NCBI GenBank assembly: GCA_947069175.1
Contig: CAMTDV010000018.1
Span: 44,342,869 to 44,406,868 of the forward strand
DNA length: 64,000 bases
Reading direction: 5' to 3'
Source: Scalesia atractyloides
Lineage: Eukaryota; Streptophyta; Magnoliopsida; Asterales; Asteraceae
A program made the position numbers and the translations under genes. A model generated the notes under the pieces. That model made no database searches. It saw only the letters and a list, made by a program, of their open reading frames with translations, and had not been told where the DNA came from. Below, piece by piece: positions 35,077 to 45,170 of this stretch. How positions within the stretch are numbered: the first letter of the stretch is position 1; every line of letters begins with the position of its first letter.

Positions 35077-36640
35077 TTCCATGATCTCAGCCATTAGATC
35101 AACTCTGGTTTTCTTGGCAATATATTAATTCCAGTCACAACCGTCATCTTCATTCGAAGCAACCATTTCCTTTTCTGTGGTTTGGATGGTTTCTCTTGGA
35201 TTTCGACTTGAGTCTTCTTTGGGAAAGGCTTATATTGTAGTGACTTCTTGTAATATTCACTGCCACCTCCAAATGGACTTTGGTTACCAGTTGCCTCAGG
35301 ATTCTTGCATTCTCATTTGAAGTGCCCTTTTTGTCGTCATCTGAAGCAAGTAACCTTTGTTTTGTCGAAACCCAATTTGTTGCTTGAATTCCCAATGTCT
35401 CTACCAGTTAGAGCAACAAATTTTGTAACCCTCCGAATAATCGAGGCTAAGGACCACTTGATGTCCATCAGCTCAAGCTCTTCTTCATCCACTTGATCAT
35501 AGTCTTCAGCGGTCATTTCCAGATTACCAATCTTCCCAGCTACCAAACTTTCATACGATTCCAACATTGTGGCAAGAAGTGCCATATGTTTTTTGGCCAC
35601 TTGTTCAGAAACAACATTATTTAGGTTGACAGCAAGGTTACATTTGAAAACATTTGGATCGGAATTTGATTGATTATTCTGATTTGAACCTGTGCTTGAA
35701 AATGATGAATTTGAGGACTCTGATCATATTTTGGATATGATTGAGTTTGACTCTGTGGCGAATGATTCGAAGACTTCAGATTCGCACTAAAAGCGGTTTG
35801 GATCTTCGGGCTAGATATATTTTCTTGAGCTCCTGTCTTGTACTAGAGCCCTACATCTTGAGTAACGTTTGAATTATTTGATTTGGCTATCTTTAACAAC
35901 TCCATCTCATGCCCCTCCAGTTTATCAATGAAAGTGGATAGTTTGAAGAACTCCCAACTCGGACTTTCTTTGAGCACCATGAGATATGCCGTCCATTCAC
36001 CTTCAGGCAATGCATCAGCTAGTTTATCAATGTATTCTTCTTCCGTCTTCTCAAGCCCATGTTTCCTAATAATCACTTTTAGATGACAAAACCTTTCGAT
36101 CATTTGTTTCATCGTTTCTCCTTTGATCATCGTAAATATGTCGAATTCCTTCATGATCAGTGCTTTCTTGCTTTTGGCCATTACTGCACTTCCCTGGTAT
36201 TTGTTCTTCAAGAATTTCCATTGTTCTTGTGCAGTCTTATATTCTGGTAGTAGCACTAGGATATCTTCTTTCACCGACTGCTGGATCAAACGTATCATTT
36301 TCTTCTCGGCGACGTAAGCATCCTTTTGTCCAGTAGAAAACTTGCTAATGTCTATAACATTATCATTTTCATCCCTGCGCCATGTATAACCAGTCTCTAC
36401 TGCAACCCAGCTGTGAAAATATGTAGCTTGAACCCAGTTAGTGAACTTTTCTTTCCACCCCTCGTACTCATCCATACACATGAGTTTTGGGGGTTTCACA
36501 GATGTGCCCATCTCGTTATCAATGTTCACTTGATTCACCATTTGAGCATTCGATGCTAAAGCCGTCATTAAAGCACTGTGAAGATCTTCCATCTTGAAAA
36601 ACTGACGAATATCACTGAAAAAAACATGTGCAAACTTCAA
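35077..36640 (-). pseudogene. SV-a gag, 5' part
   Basis: 36,640-35,843 is one open UBN2-type gag domain. The true start is probably MEDLHSALM at 36,592; upstream codons sit in the leader. Key words: MGTSVKPPKLM, WKEKFTNWVQA, AEKKMIRLIQQSVKEDIL and DALPEGEWTAYL. 35,600-35,340 continues to MDIKWSLASI and KVTCFR. Knuckle one (35,307-35,348) is destroyed: TGA replaces the second Cys and a second TGA replaces the Arg before the third. At 35,077 the frame is cut by SV-c and resumes at 23,077. Confidence 0.85.
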
Positions 36641-36659
36641 AAAATTATTAGACTACTGA

Positions 36660-36997
36660 CAAGTTCGGGCGAACTTGCAGTTTCATAAAATCAGATTCAA
36701 TTTTTCACACAAGTTCGGGCGAACTTGTTTGGGGAATTTTGAAAATTTCACCCTGATAAAGTTCAGGCGGACTTGTATGATATTCAAGATAACAAGCAAG
36801 TTCGGGGGAACTTGTAATAAAATTTCAACAGAGTTTGATCAAGTTCGAGCGAACTTGATGAAACTTTTGAGGAAATTCTAAGCAAGTTCGAGCGGACTTA
36901 AGCTAAAAACCTTGAAAATCAATCAAGTTCGGGCGGACTTGATTAAAAATTATGAATATTTAATCAAGTTCGAGCGGACTTGATTACAAGTTCGACC
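36660..36997 (-). repeat. SV-a 5'-leader palindrome array
   Basis: Eight 18-bp near-palindromes plus a partial ninth, starting at 36,660, 36,710, 36,758, 36,797, 36,840, 36,883, 36,924, 36,965 and 36,987. In element sense the steps are 22, 41, 41, 43, 43, 39, 48, 50, almost the same series as in SV-b. Plus-strand core is CAAGTTCGGGCGAACTTG or CAAGTTCGAGCGGACTTG. The array ends 67 nt before the likely gag ATG. Confidence 0.9.
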
Positions 36998-37222
36998 AAA
37001 ATGAAAACATGGTTTTTTCAACTTTTTGACATCAATTCATTTGAATTTGATCTTGAAACTCTCAGGGGTTTATCATTAGTGTATTTCACATGACATATTC
37101 AAAATTTAGCAACTTTTATCCGTAGGTTCATTGTTTTTTCTTGAAAAAAGTTTTAAAAAAATAGTAGAAATGAGTAGAATAAGAGTATATCTTGTAATGA
37201 TTTCACCAATTCAGGTATCCGT

Positions 37223-37235
37223 GGCTCTGATACCA
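37223..37235 (-). other. SV-a primer-binding site
   Basis: TGGTATCAGAGCC on the minus strand, two bases from the LTR end tgtagg at 37,238. Met-tRNA type. Confidence 0.85.
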
Positions 37236-37237
37236 CT

Positions 37238-37680
37238 TGTAGGTCCGTTGTACGGATCGTTCAGGCACTAATTTGGCAAACCTAAGGTAAACTTGCAGAA
37301 TTCGTTTGCATAGGTGACATTGGATACAAATTCTTTACTGTTTAATCACTGTTTCATTGATTAGTAAACGTTATAGATCCTGGAAACACTTGGACAGAGA
37401 TTCGCCGTCCAGTACACAAAATCTCTGAATCTTACAAATGAGAACACAACTATCCTGTATGTTGTATAACAAGTTCGCCCGAACTTGACCATGGCTCATT
37501 TCAGGTGAACTTGTTCTACTATATATATGATAGTTGTGTTCTCATTTGTAAGATTCAGAGATTTTGTGTACTGGACGGCGAAGCTCTGTCCAAGTGTTTC
37601 CAGGATCTATAACGTTTACTAATCAATGAAACATTGATTAAACAGTAAAGAATTTGTATCCAATGTCGCCTATGCAAACT
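37238..37680 (-). repeat. Chimeric inner part of SV-a 5' LTR
   Basis: The LTR end next to the PBS (tgtaggtccgttgtacgg on the plus strand) resembles the SV-d LTR end (55,147-55,542, inverted), not the end of SV-a's own 3' LTR at 4157. This extra 440 bp makes the 5' LTR 859 bp versus 406 bp for the 3' LTR. It contains the large palindrome listed next. A normal replication cycle gives identical LTRs, so this arose by an abnormal event or a later insertion. Confidence 0.75.
37304..37679. repeat. 151-bp-armed palindrome inside SV-a 5' LTR
   Basis: Arms 37,304-37,454 and 37,529-37,679 are reverse complements with three mismatches that I can see; the loop is 74 nt. The arm is the R-U5 part of an SV-d-like LTR (..gattttgtgtactggacgg, ..tatccaatgtcgcctatgc; compare 55,355-55,475). 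The loop holds one CAAGTTCGCCCGAACTTG and a weaker copy. The near-perfect match means the inverted duplication is recent. Confidence 0.9.
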
Positions 37681-38096
37681 GATCGCTCCTTGATTAGCAC
37701 AGGAACCTAATTTGGTATCTAATGTTCATATAGGCGGAAACTATGTGACGTGTTAATCAAATATGCACAGATTATTCATTTAAATGTTGTTTATTGATCA
37801 TAAAGTCCAATTACATGTGAGATCCGGATCGGGCAGAGCTTCGCCTCTGTCGTGACAAAGTTGCAAAAGTTACAAATGACAAACTAAGGCGCACTATTTA
37901 TACTAGTACAAGTTCGCTGGGAGGATAACAAGTTTGGGCGAACTTGTTTAGAACAAGTTCGGCCGAACTTGTTCTCATATCATATTCCGGGCGAACTTGG
38001 CTAATATTTACATAAATACCATTAATATTTGACATAATCTAGCCCAAACTAAACAGAGTCGATCCAAGACTAAGACATAGACAGTATGTACTAACA
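37681..38096 (-). repeat. SV-a 5' LTR, outer part
   Basis: It matches 4163-4562 from gatcgctccttgattag to gtactaaca. It carries two complete palindromes (near 37,930 and 37,952) where the 3' LTR has one complete and one truncated. The next bases, cttac, pair with cttaa at 4152 as the probable TSD. Confidence 0.85.
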
Positions 38097-41000
38097 CTTA
38101 CAAAATATGGATTACATACTACATGTATGTTACAACTGCGTGTTCCCATGAACCACATAGGTCTTCTAAGCCGCATGCGATTATATCAGTATTCGTCTAT
38201 GAACACGTCTTGAACAACATACACGGATCACACCAGTCTCAAGTTACCTGAAATGCATGTTAGCTTTAAAAAGGGCCAGCTAAACGAGCCAGTGAGTTTC
38301 ACTGGTTTGGTTGTTTCACAGCAAAATGTGTTAACAAGTTTAATTGCATGTGTCACAAATCACAGATGGAATTACACGAGTGCACAAGTGAAACCTTGAC
38401 TGTTTTAACCGGACTGTGTCATCACAGACACCTCGGTACTCCGGGGCGTGTCACAACAGACACCTCAGCTCGCCAGGCAGTGTCACCACAGAAACCCCCA
38501 GCCTACCAACTGTGTCACGTGCAGTTCAACGCCCCGTGTTAGTATGCCTAACAACATAACAAAGTTTAGGACGCGTACAGTTGGCTGTTTTCCGACACAC
38601 AGTCCGGTCGTAGCAACTGGGTTTGTCAGACCAATAGTACTATCCACTGTCCACGGCTTACGTTAATCACTTGGAGTAGGGATAGTTCGTGTGTTAGGTA
38701 ATTCACATCATTACAAGTTGGTGCAATTAACACAGTTTATAACATGCAAATCACCCTAGAAAACAGTAAAACAGGTTAAAAGTGGGGGAGTGAAACTCAC
38801 AGGATAGCAGTATCACATGTAGCAATAGGAGTATATGCAAGCTGTTTCGGCTCTAATTTGTAATCATGTAAGTAATTACCAATATCAGTTGCTAACTCGG
38901 TAGCGCCTATAACTTGGGCCCGGGTGGGTATTTTCAGGCCATATTGTACATCTAGTATCCTGGTGTGGTGATGGATGTTAGGGTAGGATTAGTTTTACGT
39001 TTGGATCCCGGGCACCGGTTCGCGTGCTACCCAAAGTCGGTTGTTCTATGTGTTCGGATAACGGCACTAAGATTTAGACAGTGCCAATACATTGTCATTT
39101 AGAAAAATATTAAGTATTTATTAAGGAAATCCGGATGTTTGGAGGATCTAGGCCTCCCGAATTTGAGTTTCCGTTTTCGTCGTCGGGGATTATCCCGAAC
39201 GGTGGTGGAACACACCCAGAGTGTCCAGCTTACCCTAGAACTTCCCAGAATACCCCCGGTGTTCCACTTATAGTCACAGTAGTGTTCGATCCGTTCCCGG
39301 TTCCCGGCAGTTTCGTTGTCCGGAAAACTGTCGAAATAAGTTAAAAGAAACGTTTTAAAAGCCGAAAAATCCCATATAATCTACGTATTTTATAAAATTC
39401 TGGAAATTTTTGTAGAAATCAGTAACAATATATAGATTCAAGGGAAAATATTCTGGGAATTTATAAAGTTATTTTTATAATTTAAATATTTATTTGTAAA
39501 ACAGTATTTAACCGAATAATTTACATTGCTTATCATCCGACGTCTAAAACTTCTCAAAATATTCCAGTAAACTCCTTATATGTCCAGGAACTCTCTGAAA
39601 AATTTGGGATTTTTCCGATTTCGTTTCAGTGCGGTTCCGGCTACTGAAAACTCCCAAAAACGTGGATTTTTAACCCAAACCAAAATTCAATCAATGGACT
39701 CTTGAACTTCCCAGAACATTCCATATATGTTCCTTAGTGTTTTTGTAAAGTTTGGTGATTTATTGATACCGTTTGGTATTTTTACCTAATTTATTTTGGT
39801 AAAATAGTCAAAAATTAGGAAAATATCATAGAAAATTCCAAACTTCTAAAGTTTTACATGAACATTCTTGTCAATACCCTACATCACCACGCCAAGTTTC
39901 AGCTCAATCCAAGCATCACGGACCAAGTTATAAACCAAACAATATTCTGCCTACGCTAGTTTAAGGTTTTGGGCGATATACCTAGCGCAAGCTTCGTTTC
40001 TAGGTGTTTCTCTTGAGTCAGGAAGTGTGTGGGTGCTATATTCAGTACCTACACATCAAGTACAATCCAAACATGCCATAATTCATGTCAATCAAGCCTT
40101 GTTTCTTTGTTTTTCGGTTAATAACTTTGTTCTTCGATTTTGGTCGATTAGGGTATCAGAATCCAAAGTTTTGTGATCTTGGCTACCATATAACATCAAG
40201 GAACCCCTGATGCAATCTTATTCAGCCAAGAACCATGTTTAAATCATCCATAATCATGGAGTAGAAAGAGTTTTCTTTAGCTAGATCATGTTTTCTCAAA
40301 AAATCATCATCAAAACTACTTAAAACTTGTAAAAATACCTTTGATTTGCTGAAATAAGGTGAAGACAGTTGTGTTCTTGAAGTTTTGGAGCAGATTTTGG
40401 TGAAAAATGAAGGAAAAAAATGAAAAAAAAAATATAAGGGGGGCGGTCGCAAGTGGGGTACCCCTACCCCACCCTTCTGCTTTGTCGTGCTTCATTTTTT
40501 GAGATTAAAAGATGATGTTTATCTTCGGTTTTGCGTTTAGGTTCGTTTTCGGGTCCCACACGCGTTCCCGATTTGCAAAACGGACTCCTTTTTCGCGTTT
40601 TTAGTGTTAAAAGACTCGGTTTTAAAAATGGTGCATAACCGTCTCAAAACCCGACCCCGGTTATGTTTTAATCATATTAAGTCTTTTTAAGCTTGATTCA
40701 CCGTTCTTTGCATGTTTGGTTGCCTTTTGTTCATAAAACAAAGGCGTTTCCTTAACCGGGAAGTTGCATCATTTTGCGTGCCCGAGCTCCGATTGGCTTC
40801 AAGTCTTATGTCATGGTCTAGGGCACATAACTAAGATGTTCCGTGAACTCAGAATCTCGAATAGCCCTACCAATGGCCTAATAATCATCGTGAAATGTTT
40901 AATGTGTTGTTAAACAGAAAGCTCTGGTTTAACACGTTGTTACTGGCTAAGGACACCAACCTCACACCGTTGGCCCTTAATAGTGTCATGTTAACCATGA

Positions 41001-41263
41001 TGTGCTCTCGGATTCCTCCGAGACATACAAACATCGTTTAGCATAGCACACAAGTCATGCCTGTGTTTATGGTTTTCGCACAATTATTGTTTTAAGCATG
41101 CTTTAATGTTTTGGAACCAATTATGGTGTCCCTGGTTTCGTCCTGAGCATCAAGAATTCGTGTCATTACACGTAATCACAACAAGTATCATGATATGCAT
41201 GTCACGTCCGGGTTGTCACGGACTTGCACCGGTCAAAGTTTACCGGGATTTTTCACATTTGTC
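38097..41263 (-). mobile_element. GY-3, right part
   Basis: There is no gene. Most of the gypsy LTR-like insert lies here: a 32-bp tandem repeat at 38,416, the GTGAGTTTCACTCCCCC block (minus strand) near 38,777-38,815, and AT-rich sequence from 39,340 to 40,450. The ORF at 40,222-40,452 is a chance reading through poly-T. It ends near 41,263, where NA-1 resumes. Confidence 0.55.
38416..38543. repeat. 32-bp tandem repeat, about 3.5 copies
   Basis: The word gtgtca starts at 38,416, 38,448, 38,480 and 38,512, exactly 32 bp apart, with shared cacagacacctc or a variant. Copies differ at several sites. It explains the ORFs at 38,348-38,666, which are not genes. Confidence 0.85.
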
Positions 41264-41605
41264 ACACGACCCGAGTACGAACGTCGGATAAGCAAAATGG
41301 CACATTGCGTACGAAAATATCAATTTCGTATGAAAATGGTCATTTTCGTACGAAATCTCATCCCTATATATATGTGTTGTGTGCTCATTTGTTTGTAAGT
41401 TTTGGAGGCTCCCTGAGGGGAGAGGCTGGCGGATTCTCTCCAGGAACTCCACCAGCCTGACAAGATGTATGCTCTTTCGGTATGAATAAATAAACATATG
41501 ACTTCCGCTGCATTCTACTTCTACTCCATTCTGTAATAACGTTCTACCGAATCGATTATGTTTTGCCCAAACTTCCGTCTGAAAACACCACGATCCGAAT
41601 CCACA
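41264..41605 (+). repeat. NA-1 5' LTR, second piece
   Basis: It resumes the LTR broken at 4058 and matches 43,634-about 43,886 (cgacccgagtacgaac, gaaatctcatccctat, gttttggaggctccctgagg, gccagcctgacaagatgt). It carries several TTTCGTACGAAA-type palindromes at 41,308-41,362 and a strong hairpin around ctccctgaggggag and ggctggcgg..ccaccagcc. It ends ccaca before the PBS. Confidence 0.75.
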
Positions 41606-41607
41606 AC

Positions 41608-41621
41608 TAGTATCAGAGCTA
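41608..41621 (+). other. NA-1 primer-binding site (degenerate)
   Basis: tagtatcagagct right after the LTR end. It differs from TGGTATCAGAGCC at two positions. Its place supports the plus orientation. Confidence 0.65.
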
Positions 41622-41847
41622 CAGTACCGATTCATTCAATCTAACAGTTGATGAATCACCTACGTTCATGAATTATGAACTTAGGAGGGGTTTTAGACTT
41701 ATATCATCAAATAAAGGGACAATCCTTGGAAAAAAAAATTGAACTTATAGGATTGTTGGAAACTGATTTTCGACCAGATCTGTGCAAAAATCGTCTTGAA
41801 ATTCGAAGAAATGAAGATTCTGGATCGAAAAATCGTTATCAGGATCT

Positions 41848-41935
41848 CTGGTACGAAATGCACATTTTCGTACGAAATGCACATTTTCGTACGAAATGCA
41901 CATTTTGGTACGAAATGGAATTTTTTGTACGAGTT
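41848..41935 (+). repeat. TACGAAATGCACATTTTCG repeats (19 bp, about 3.5 copies)
   Basis: Three near-identical 19-bp units and a fourth with changes (..attttggtacgaaatgga). At each unit boundary the bases form TTTTCGTACGAAA, a palindrome. The same palindrome type is in the NA-1 LTR. Position, about 240 nt after the PBS, parallels the leader arrays of SV-a, SV-b and SV-d. Confidence 0.8.
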
Positions 41936-42537
41936 GCCTAAAAAAGGCATTGAAAAAATTTTGTTGATCGTATTGACGAGACGAGTGTCCAGAAAAATTT
42001 GGTGATAGAAATTTTTTCGAAATTTTTATGACCGATACGGGATGTTCGGGGACACCGTCTAGAGCTTTAAAGTACAGATTTGGTGATACGGTCACAAAAT
42101 GTTGAAGATATCGGGAGAGTCATTGATACCTATGCAGAATGTTTATCATTTGGTGTCGTGACTATTATTGGGCCTAGCGTCAAAACTGCATTTTATCAAA
42201 ACTGCAATTTTGGGAAATTTTTCGCAAAATTTGGGTTTTGTGAGACGATGCTCAAAACGTTAGAGTTTGCTAAAAATGAGGGGGAATAAATATTTGTCAA
42301 AACATTGAATATTTTGGCATTTTTAGAAATTCGGACGGTGCAGCTAGCATTCGGGTGGTTTTTGATGCAGAGTATTTGAAGATGCAAAGTGTCTTGGATT
42401 CCTCTGTGAGAGATCAAAGTGTAGTCAGACTTCTTGAGTAATGAGATCAGGTTGATGTGTACTTTTCGTAAAAGTGGGGTAGCTGAACTAAGTCTTGGAG
42501 GAGTTGTTTATCGGATTCTGTAATCATGGTCACATTG

Positions 42538-42862
42538 ATGCCCGACAGTCGTAAAGTTCGCGAAAGCACACACTACTGATTAGTGATACGGAGTACCCAT
42601 TTTGACTCTACATTTCATATGAACTATTTTTCCGACTAACCGCCAGAATATAGGGATGTCTTGTAGCTTCAGTGCCCCATGCGCTCCGACCATGGCTAAA
42701 TGCCCGGCATTCGTAAAGTTCGCGGAAGCACACATGGTCGCTTACTGGTACAATGTATCCAATTTAACTCTACATTGCAAATGCTATTTTCCGGACTAAC
42801 GCCAGGAAATAGGGATGTCTAGTAGTTTCAGTGCCACGTGCGCTCCGACCACGGCTAAAATG
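42538..42862 (+). repeat. Diverged tandem duplication in NA-1
   Basis: Two units of about 160 bp: 42,538-42,705 and 42,709-42,862. Shared words: tcgtaaagttcgcg, gaagcacaca, ttaactctacatt/ttgactctacatt, atagggatgtct, cagtgcc, gcgctccgacca, ggctaaa. The copies differ at many sites, so the duplication is old. Confidence 0.8.
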
Positions 42863-43558
42863 TTTGCAATTCATGACTAAGAAGATGATATAATGGATCT
42901 TTCAGACAAAGAAGTGTACCAGATGCTCACGAAGTAGACCATACATTTGAGATTGTTATGAAAGACAAAAATTACATGATGATTTATCTTATACGAAGAA
43001 GAGAAGATTACTGAGTATTGATAGATAGTCTTTTTGGTGAAGATTTGCTTATTGAGCGGATTACCGATTTGCTAATCAATCTTTCAGGAGTAAGCTTAAA
43101 CACGATTACGGAAATCGGGATTTCAGATTTTCAGGGATATTCACAGATTCAAAGTTTACTCGTGTGGTAATTCGAAGTTTCTATCAATTGTCGGTTGATT
43201 TTTGAAGATCAGAGGATCGAGCATAGAAGAAATGCGCTAAACTGAACACGGATGTGGTTATCGTTGAAACGGAGAAGCTGCATTGACTAGCTTCATGTTA
43301 GTAATTATTCAAGAAAACTTGTCAGTCAAGCAAATCAGAGGAGATCGGAAACCGTGCAAACAAAGTTCTGAACTTGAGATTTCCGGGGGAATTTAATGTT
43401 GATAATGCAAACCTGAATCATCAATTAAGGGGGAATCTGTTGACGCGTTCTACGAAATCGACAGATACCTTGATTGAAGCTGCAAAATATTCAAACACGG
43501 CTCAGAGATTTCAAGATCAAGATCAAGCTTCGACAGTAACGGACAAGGGGGAATTTTT

Positions 43559-43890
43559 TGATGCACTTTGTGTCCGTCACTGTGCGAATAGGATAGATAG
43601 AGCGTGTTGAATATTGTATAGACTAGATACGAACACACGACCCGAGTACGAACATCGAATGAGCAAAATGGCACATTTCGTATGAAAATATCATTTTCAT
43701 ACGAAATAATCAATTTGTACGAAAATGGTAATTTTTGAAAGAAATCTCATCCCTATGTATATGTGTTGTGTGTTCATTTGTTTGTAAGTTTTGGAGGCTC
43801 CCTGAGGGGAGAGGCTGGCGGATTCTCTCCAAGAACTCCGCCAGCCTGACAAGATGTATGCTCTTTCGGTATGAATGAATAAACATCGGC
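43559..43890 (+). repeat. NA-1 3' LTR
   Basis: It starts TGATGCACTTTGTG right after the polypurine tract and is uninterrupted, so it shows the pre-insertion form of the LTR (..gatacgaacacacgacccg..). Similarity to the left LTR stops near 43,886 after aataaacat; the last ~100 bp of the left LTR have no clear counterpart. The boundary is therefore approximate. Confidence 0.75.
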
Positions 43891-44440
43891 ATTCTATTTG
43901 TCGTAGATTATCTGCTCGGGTTAGTAAAATCATGCATTTGAAATCCGGTTTGTGAGATCATAGTATCCTAAAACATTTGATATGTCATACTTGTATATCG
44001 GTATCGAAATGTTTTCTGTCATGTTTGTAAATCGATGCATGTAACTATTGAGTTTGTAACCGGTAATAAAATGTTTTTTGTCGCATCTATAAACCGGAAC
44101 TTGAAATGTTTTATGTTATCTTTGTAAACCGGTATTGAAATCATAGTATGTAGGATACCTATGGAATCTAAGGATCATCAATGTGTAGCTAATACACTGA
44201 CCTATGTGCCATAAGTAAATAACCAAACCGAGACAACTTTGTCATCAATAGGGCTCACAAAAGCACTCCATGGTTACCAACTAGGAGTGGAGCGTGTCTC
44301 AAGCTCAATCGATCTACACCTTTTACACCTTGGTCACTAAGTGATTAATCGTTACTATTGTCATCATTCTACTTACGTACATTGACCTGTTATCATCTAA
44401 TCCCATAGCTACATACCAAATTGTCATAATCTGTGTTATT

Positions 44441-44615
44441 GGGCCTAGCCCATGCTATCATGTCATCAGTGTCATTGGGCCTAGCCCATGTTATCTTGTT
44501 ATCCATGTTTTTGGGCCTAGTCCATGTTATCTGTTTATCCGTGTTATTGGGCCTAGCCCATGTTATCTTATCATCCATATTATTGGGCCTAGCCCATGTC
44601 ATTAATAAAAGTGGG
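44441..44615. repeat. 36-bp tandem repeat with GGGCCTAGCCCA box, 5 copies
   Basis: gggcct starts at 44,441, 44,477, 44,513, 44,549 and 44,585, exactly 36 bp apart, each followed by agcccatg or agtccatg. On the minus strand the box reads TGGGCTAGGCCC, which holds two TGGGCY/site-II-like halves. The ORFs with LGLAHVI repeats here are translations of the repeat. Confidence 0.9.
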
Positions 44616-45170
44616 GTCTAATCCCTAATCATAGAATTCATGCATATTTCGAAAACGAGTATGTTTTTGTATAAACCGGCATATTTGGCATGAACATTTC
44701 ATAAACCATTTGTGTTATCTGGAATACATTTGTAATATGGTTTAGAAATATATAATTTTCGTTTATCGAAATTGTATATTTTCGTAAAACTTGCATTTCT
44801 TTCCACCCCGAAAACATTTATAAAAATGTAAAACGGTAAAAAGAGGGGGTTATGAACTCACCTTGATATCCTTGTGTAAAGCTAGCTTAATGTGATTCCG
44901 TAATGTCATTCCAAGAATGTGAACTCGCTAGCGTGCAACTATAGCATTCCTATCAAGGAATTAAAGCTTATAAGTTTCTATTAAGACAACGTAGTTAAAC
45001 TACGTGTCTGAGCTCTACAGAATCGTCAAGAAACGATCCTAAAAGGTGTTATTGTTTTGACTTAAAATAACCGATCTATGGTTATTTGATCCGTTTATAA
45101 TTGGCATAAAACTAAGTCTCGAGAAGCGACATAGTTACCGAATGATTTAGGATATACATATTTATATATT

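Larger units (their letters stand above)
4157..38096 (-). mobile_element. SV-a: Sirevirus-type Ty1/copia element with third ORF, split by SV-b and SV-c
   Basis: Minus-strand element. The 3' LTR is at 4157-4562 and the 5' LTR at 37,238-38,096 (chimeric, see there). Flanks cttaa (4152-4156) and cttac (38,097-38,101) look like a 5-bp TSD with one mismatch. Order on the minus strand: LTR, PBS, palindrome array, gag (cut twice), protease, integrase, RT, RNase H, conserved non-coding block, second palindrome array, third ORF, polypurine tract, LTR. Without its two inserts it is about 15 kb. A long two-knuckle gag, an ORF after pol and PBS TGGTATCAGAGCC fit the Sirevirus (SIRE/Maximus) lineage. Every ORF is broken, so it is immobile on its own. 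Confidence 0.85.
4059..41263 (-). mobile_element. GY-3: Ty3/gypsy solo-LTR-like insert (split by SV-a)
   Basis: It begins TGTCACACCCCAACC at 4059 and ends near ..catttgtcac at about 41,263; without SV-a it is about 3.26 kb. Near 38,777-38,815 the minus strand reads GTGAGTTTCACTCCCCC, a block also present in GY-2 (44,847, minus strand) and GY-4 (49,786, plus strand), which marks it as a related gypsy LTR read on the minus strand. It holds a 32-bp tandem repeat at 38,416. No gag or pol sequence and no second LTR were seen, so a solo LTR is the simplest reading. Ends are approximate; flanks cgaac/cgacc are at best an imperfect TSD. Confidence 0.55.
41606..43558 (+). mobile_element. NA-1 interior, non-coding
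   Basis: About 1.95 kb. ORFs of 60-116 codons occur on both strands but show no gag or pol motif. It contains the CGTACG repeats at 41,848-41,935 and a diverged duplication at 42,538-42,860. The polypurine tract acaagggggaatttt is at 43,542-43,558. Confidence 0.6.
3981..43890 (+). mobile_element. NA-1: non-autonomous LTR element (split by nested inserts)
   Basis: LTRs start TGATGCACTTTGTG at 3981 and at 43,559. The left LTR is in two pieces (3981-4058 and 41,264-41,605) separated by GY-3 and everything inside it. Right after the left LTR is tagtatcagagct, a degenerate Met-tRNA binding site; just before the right LTR is acaagggggaatttt, a polypurine tract. Both place the element on the plus strand. 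The interior (41,606-43,558) is only about 1.95 kb and has no coding domain, so it depended on another element for its proteins. Superfamily is not provable; the PBS and LTR style suggest copia. No TSD was found and the 3' end is uncertain. Confidence 0.7.

Noticed and set aside
38097..41263. GY-3 as a host promoter or gene region
   Set aside because: It has no coding domain or splice pattern; the shared GTGAGTT..CCCCC block and the insertion into NA-1 fit a gypsy LTR better.
44393..44621. Repeat protein (LGLAHVI..., ITWARPNN...)
   Set aside because: They are translations of the 36-bp tandem repeat on either strand; 36 is divisible by 3, so any open frame stays open.
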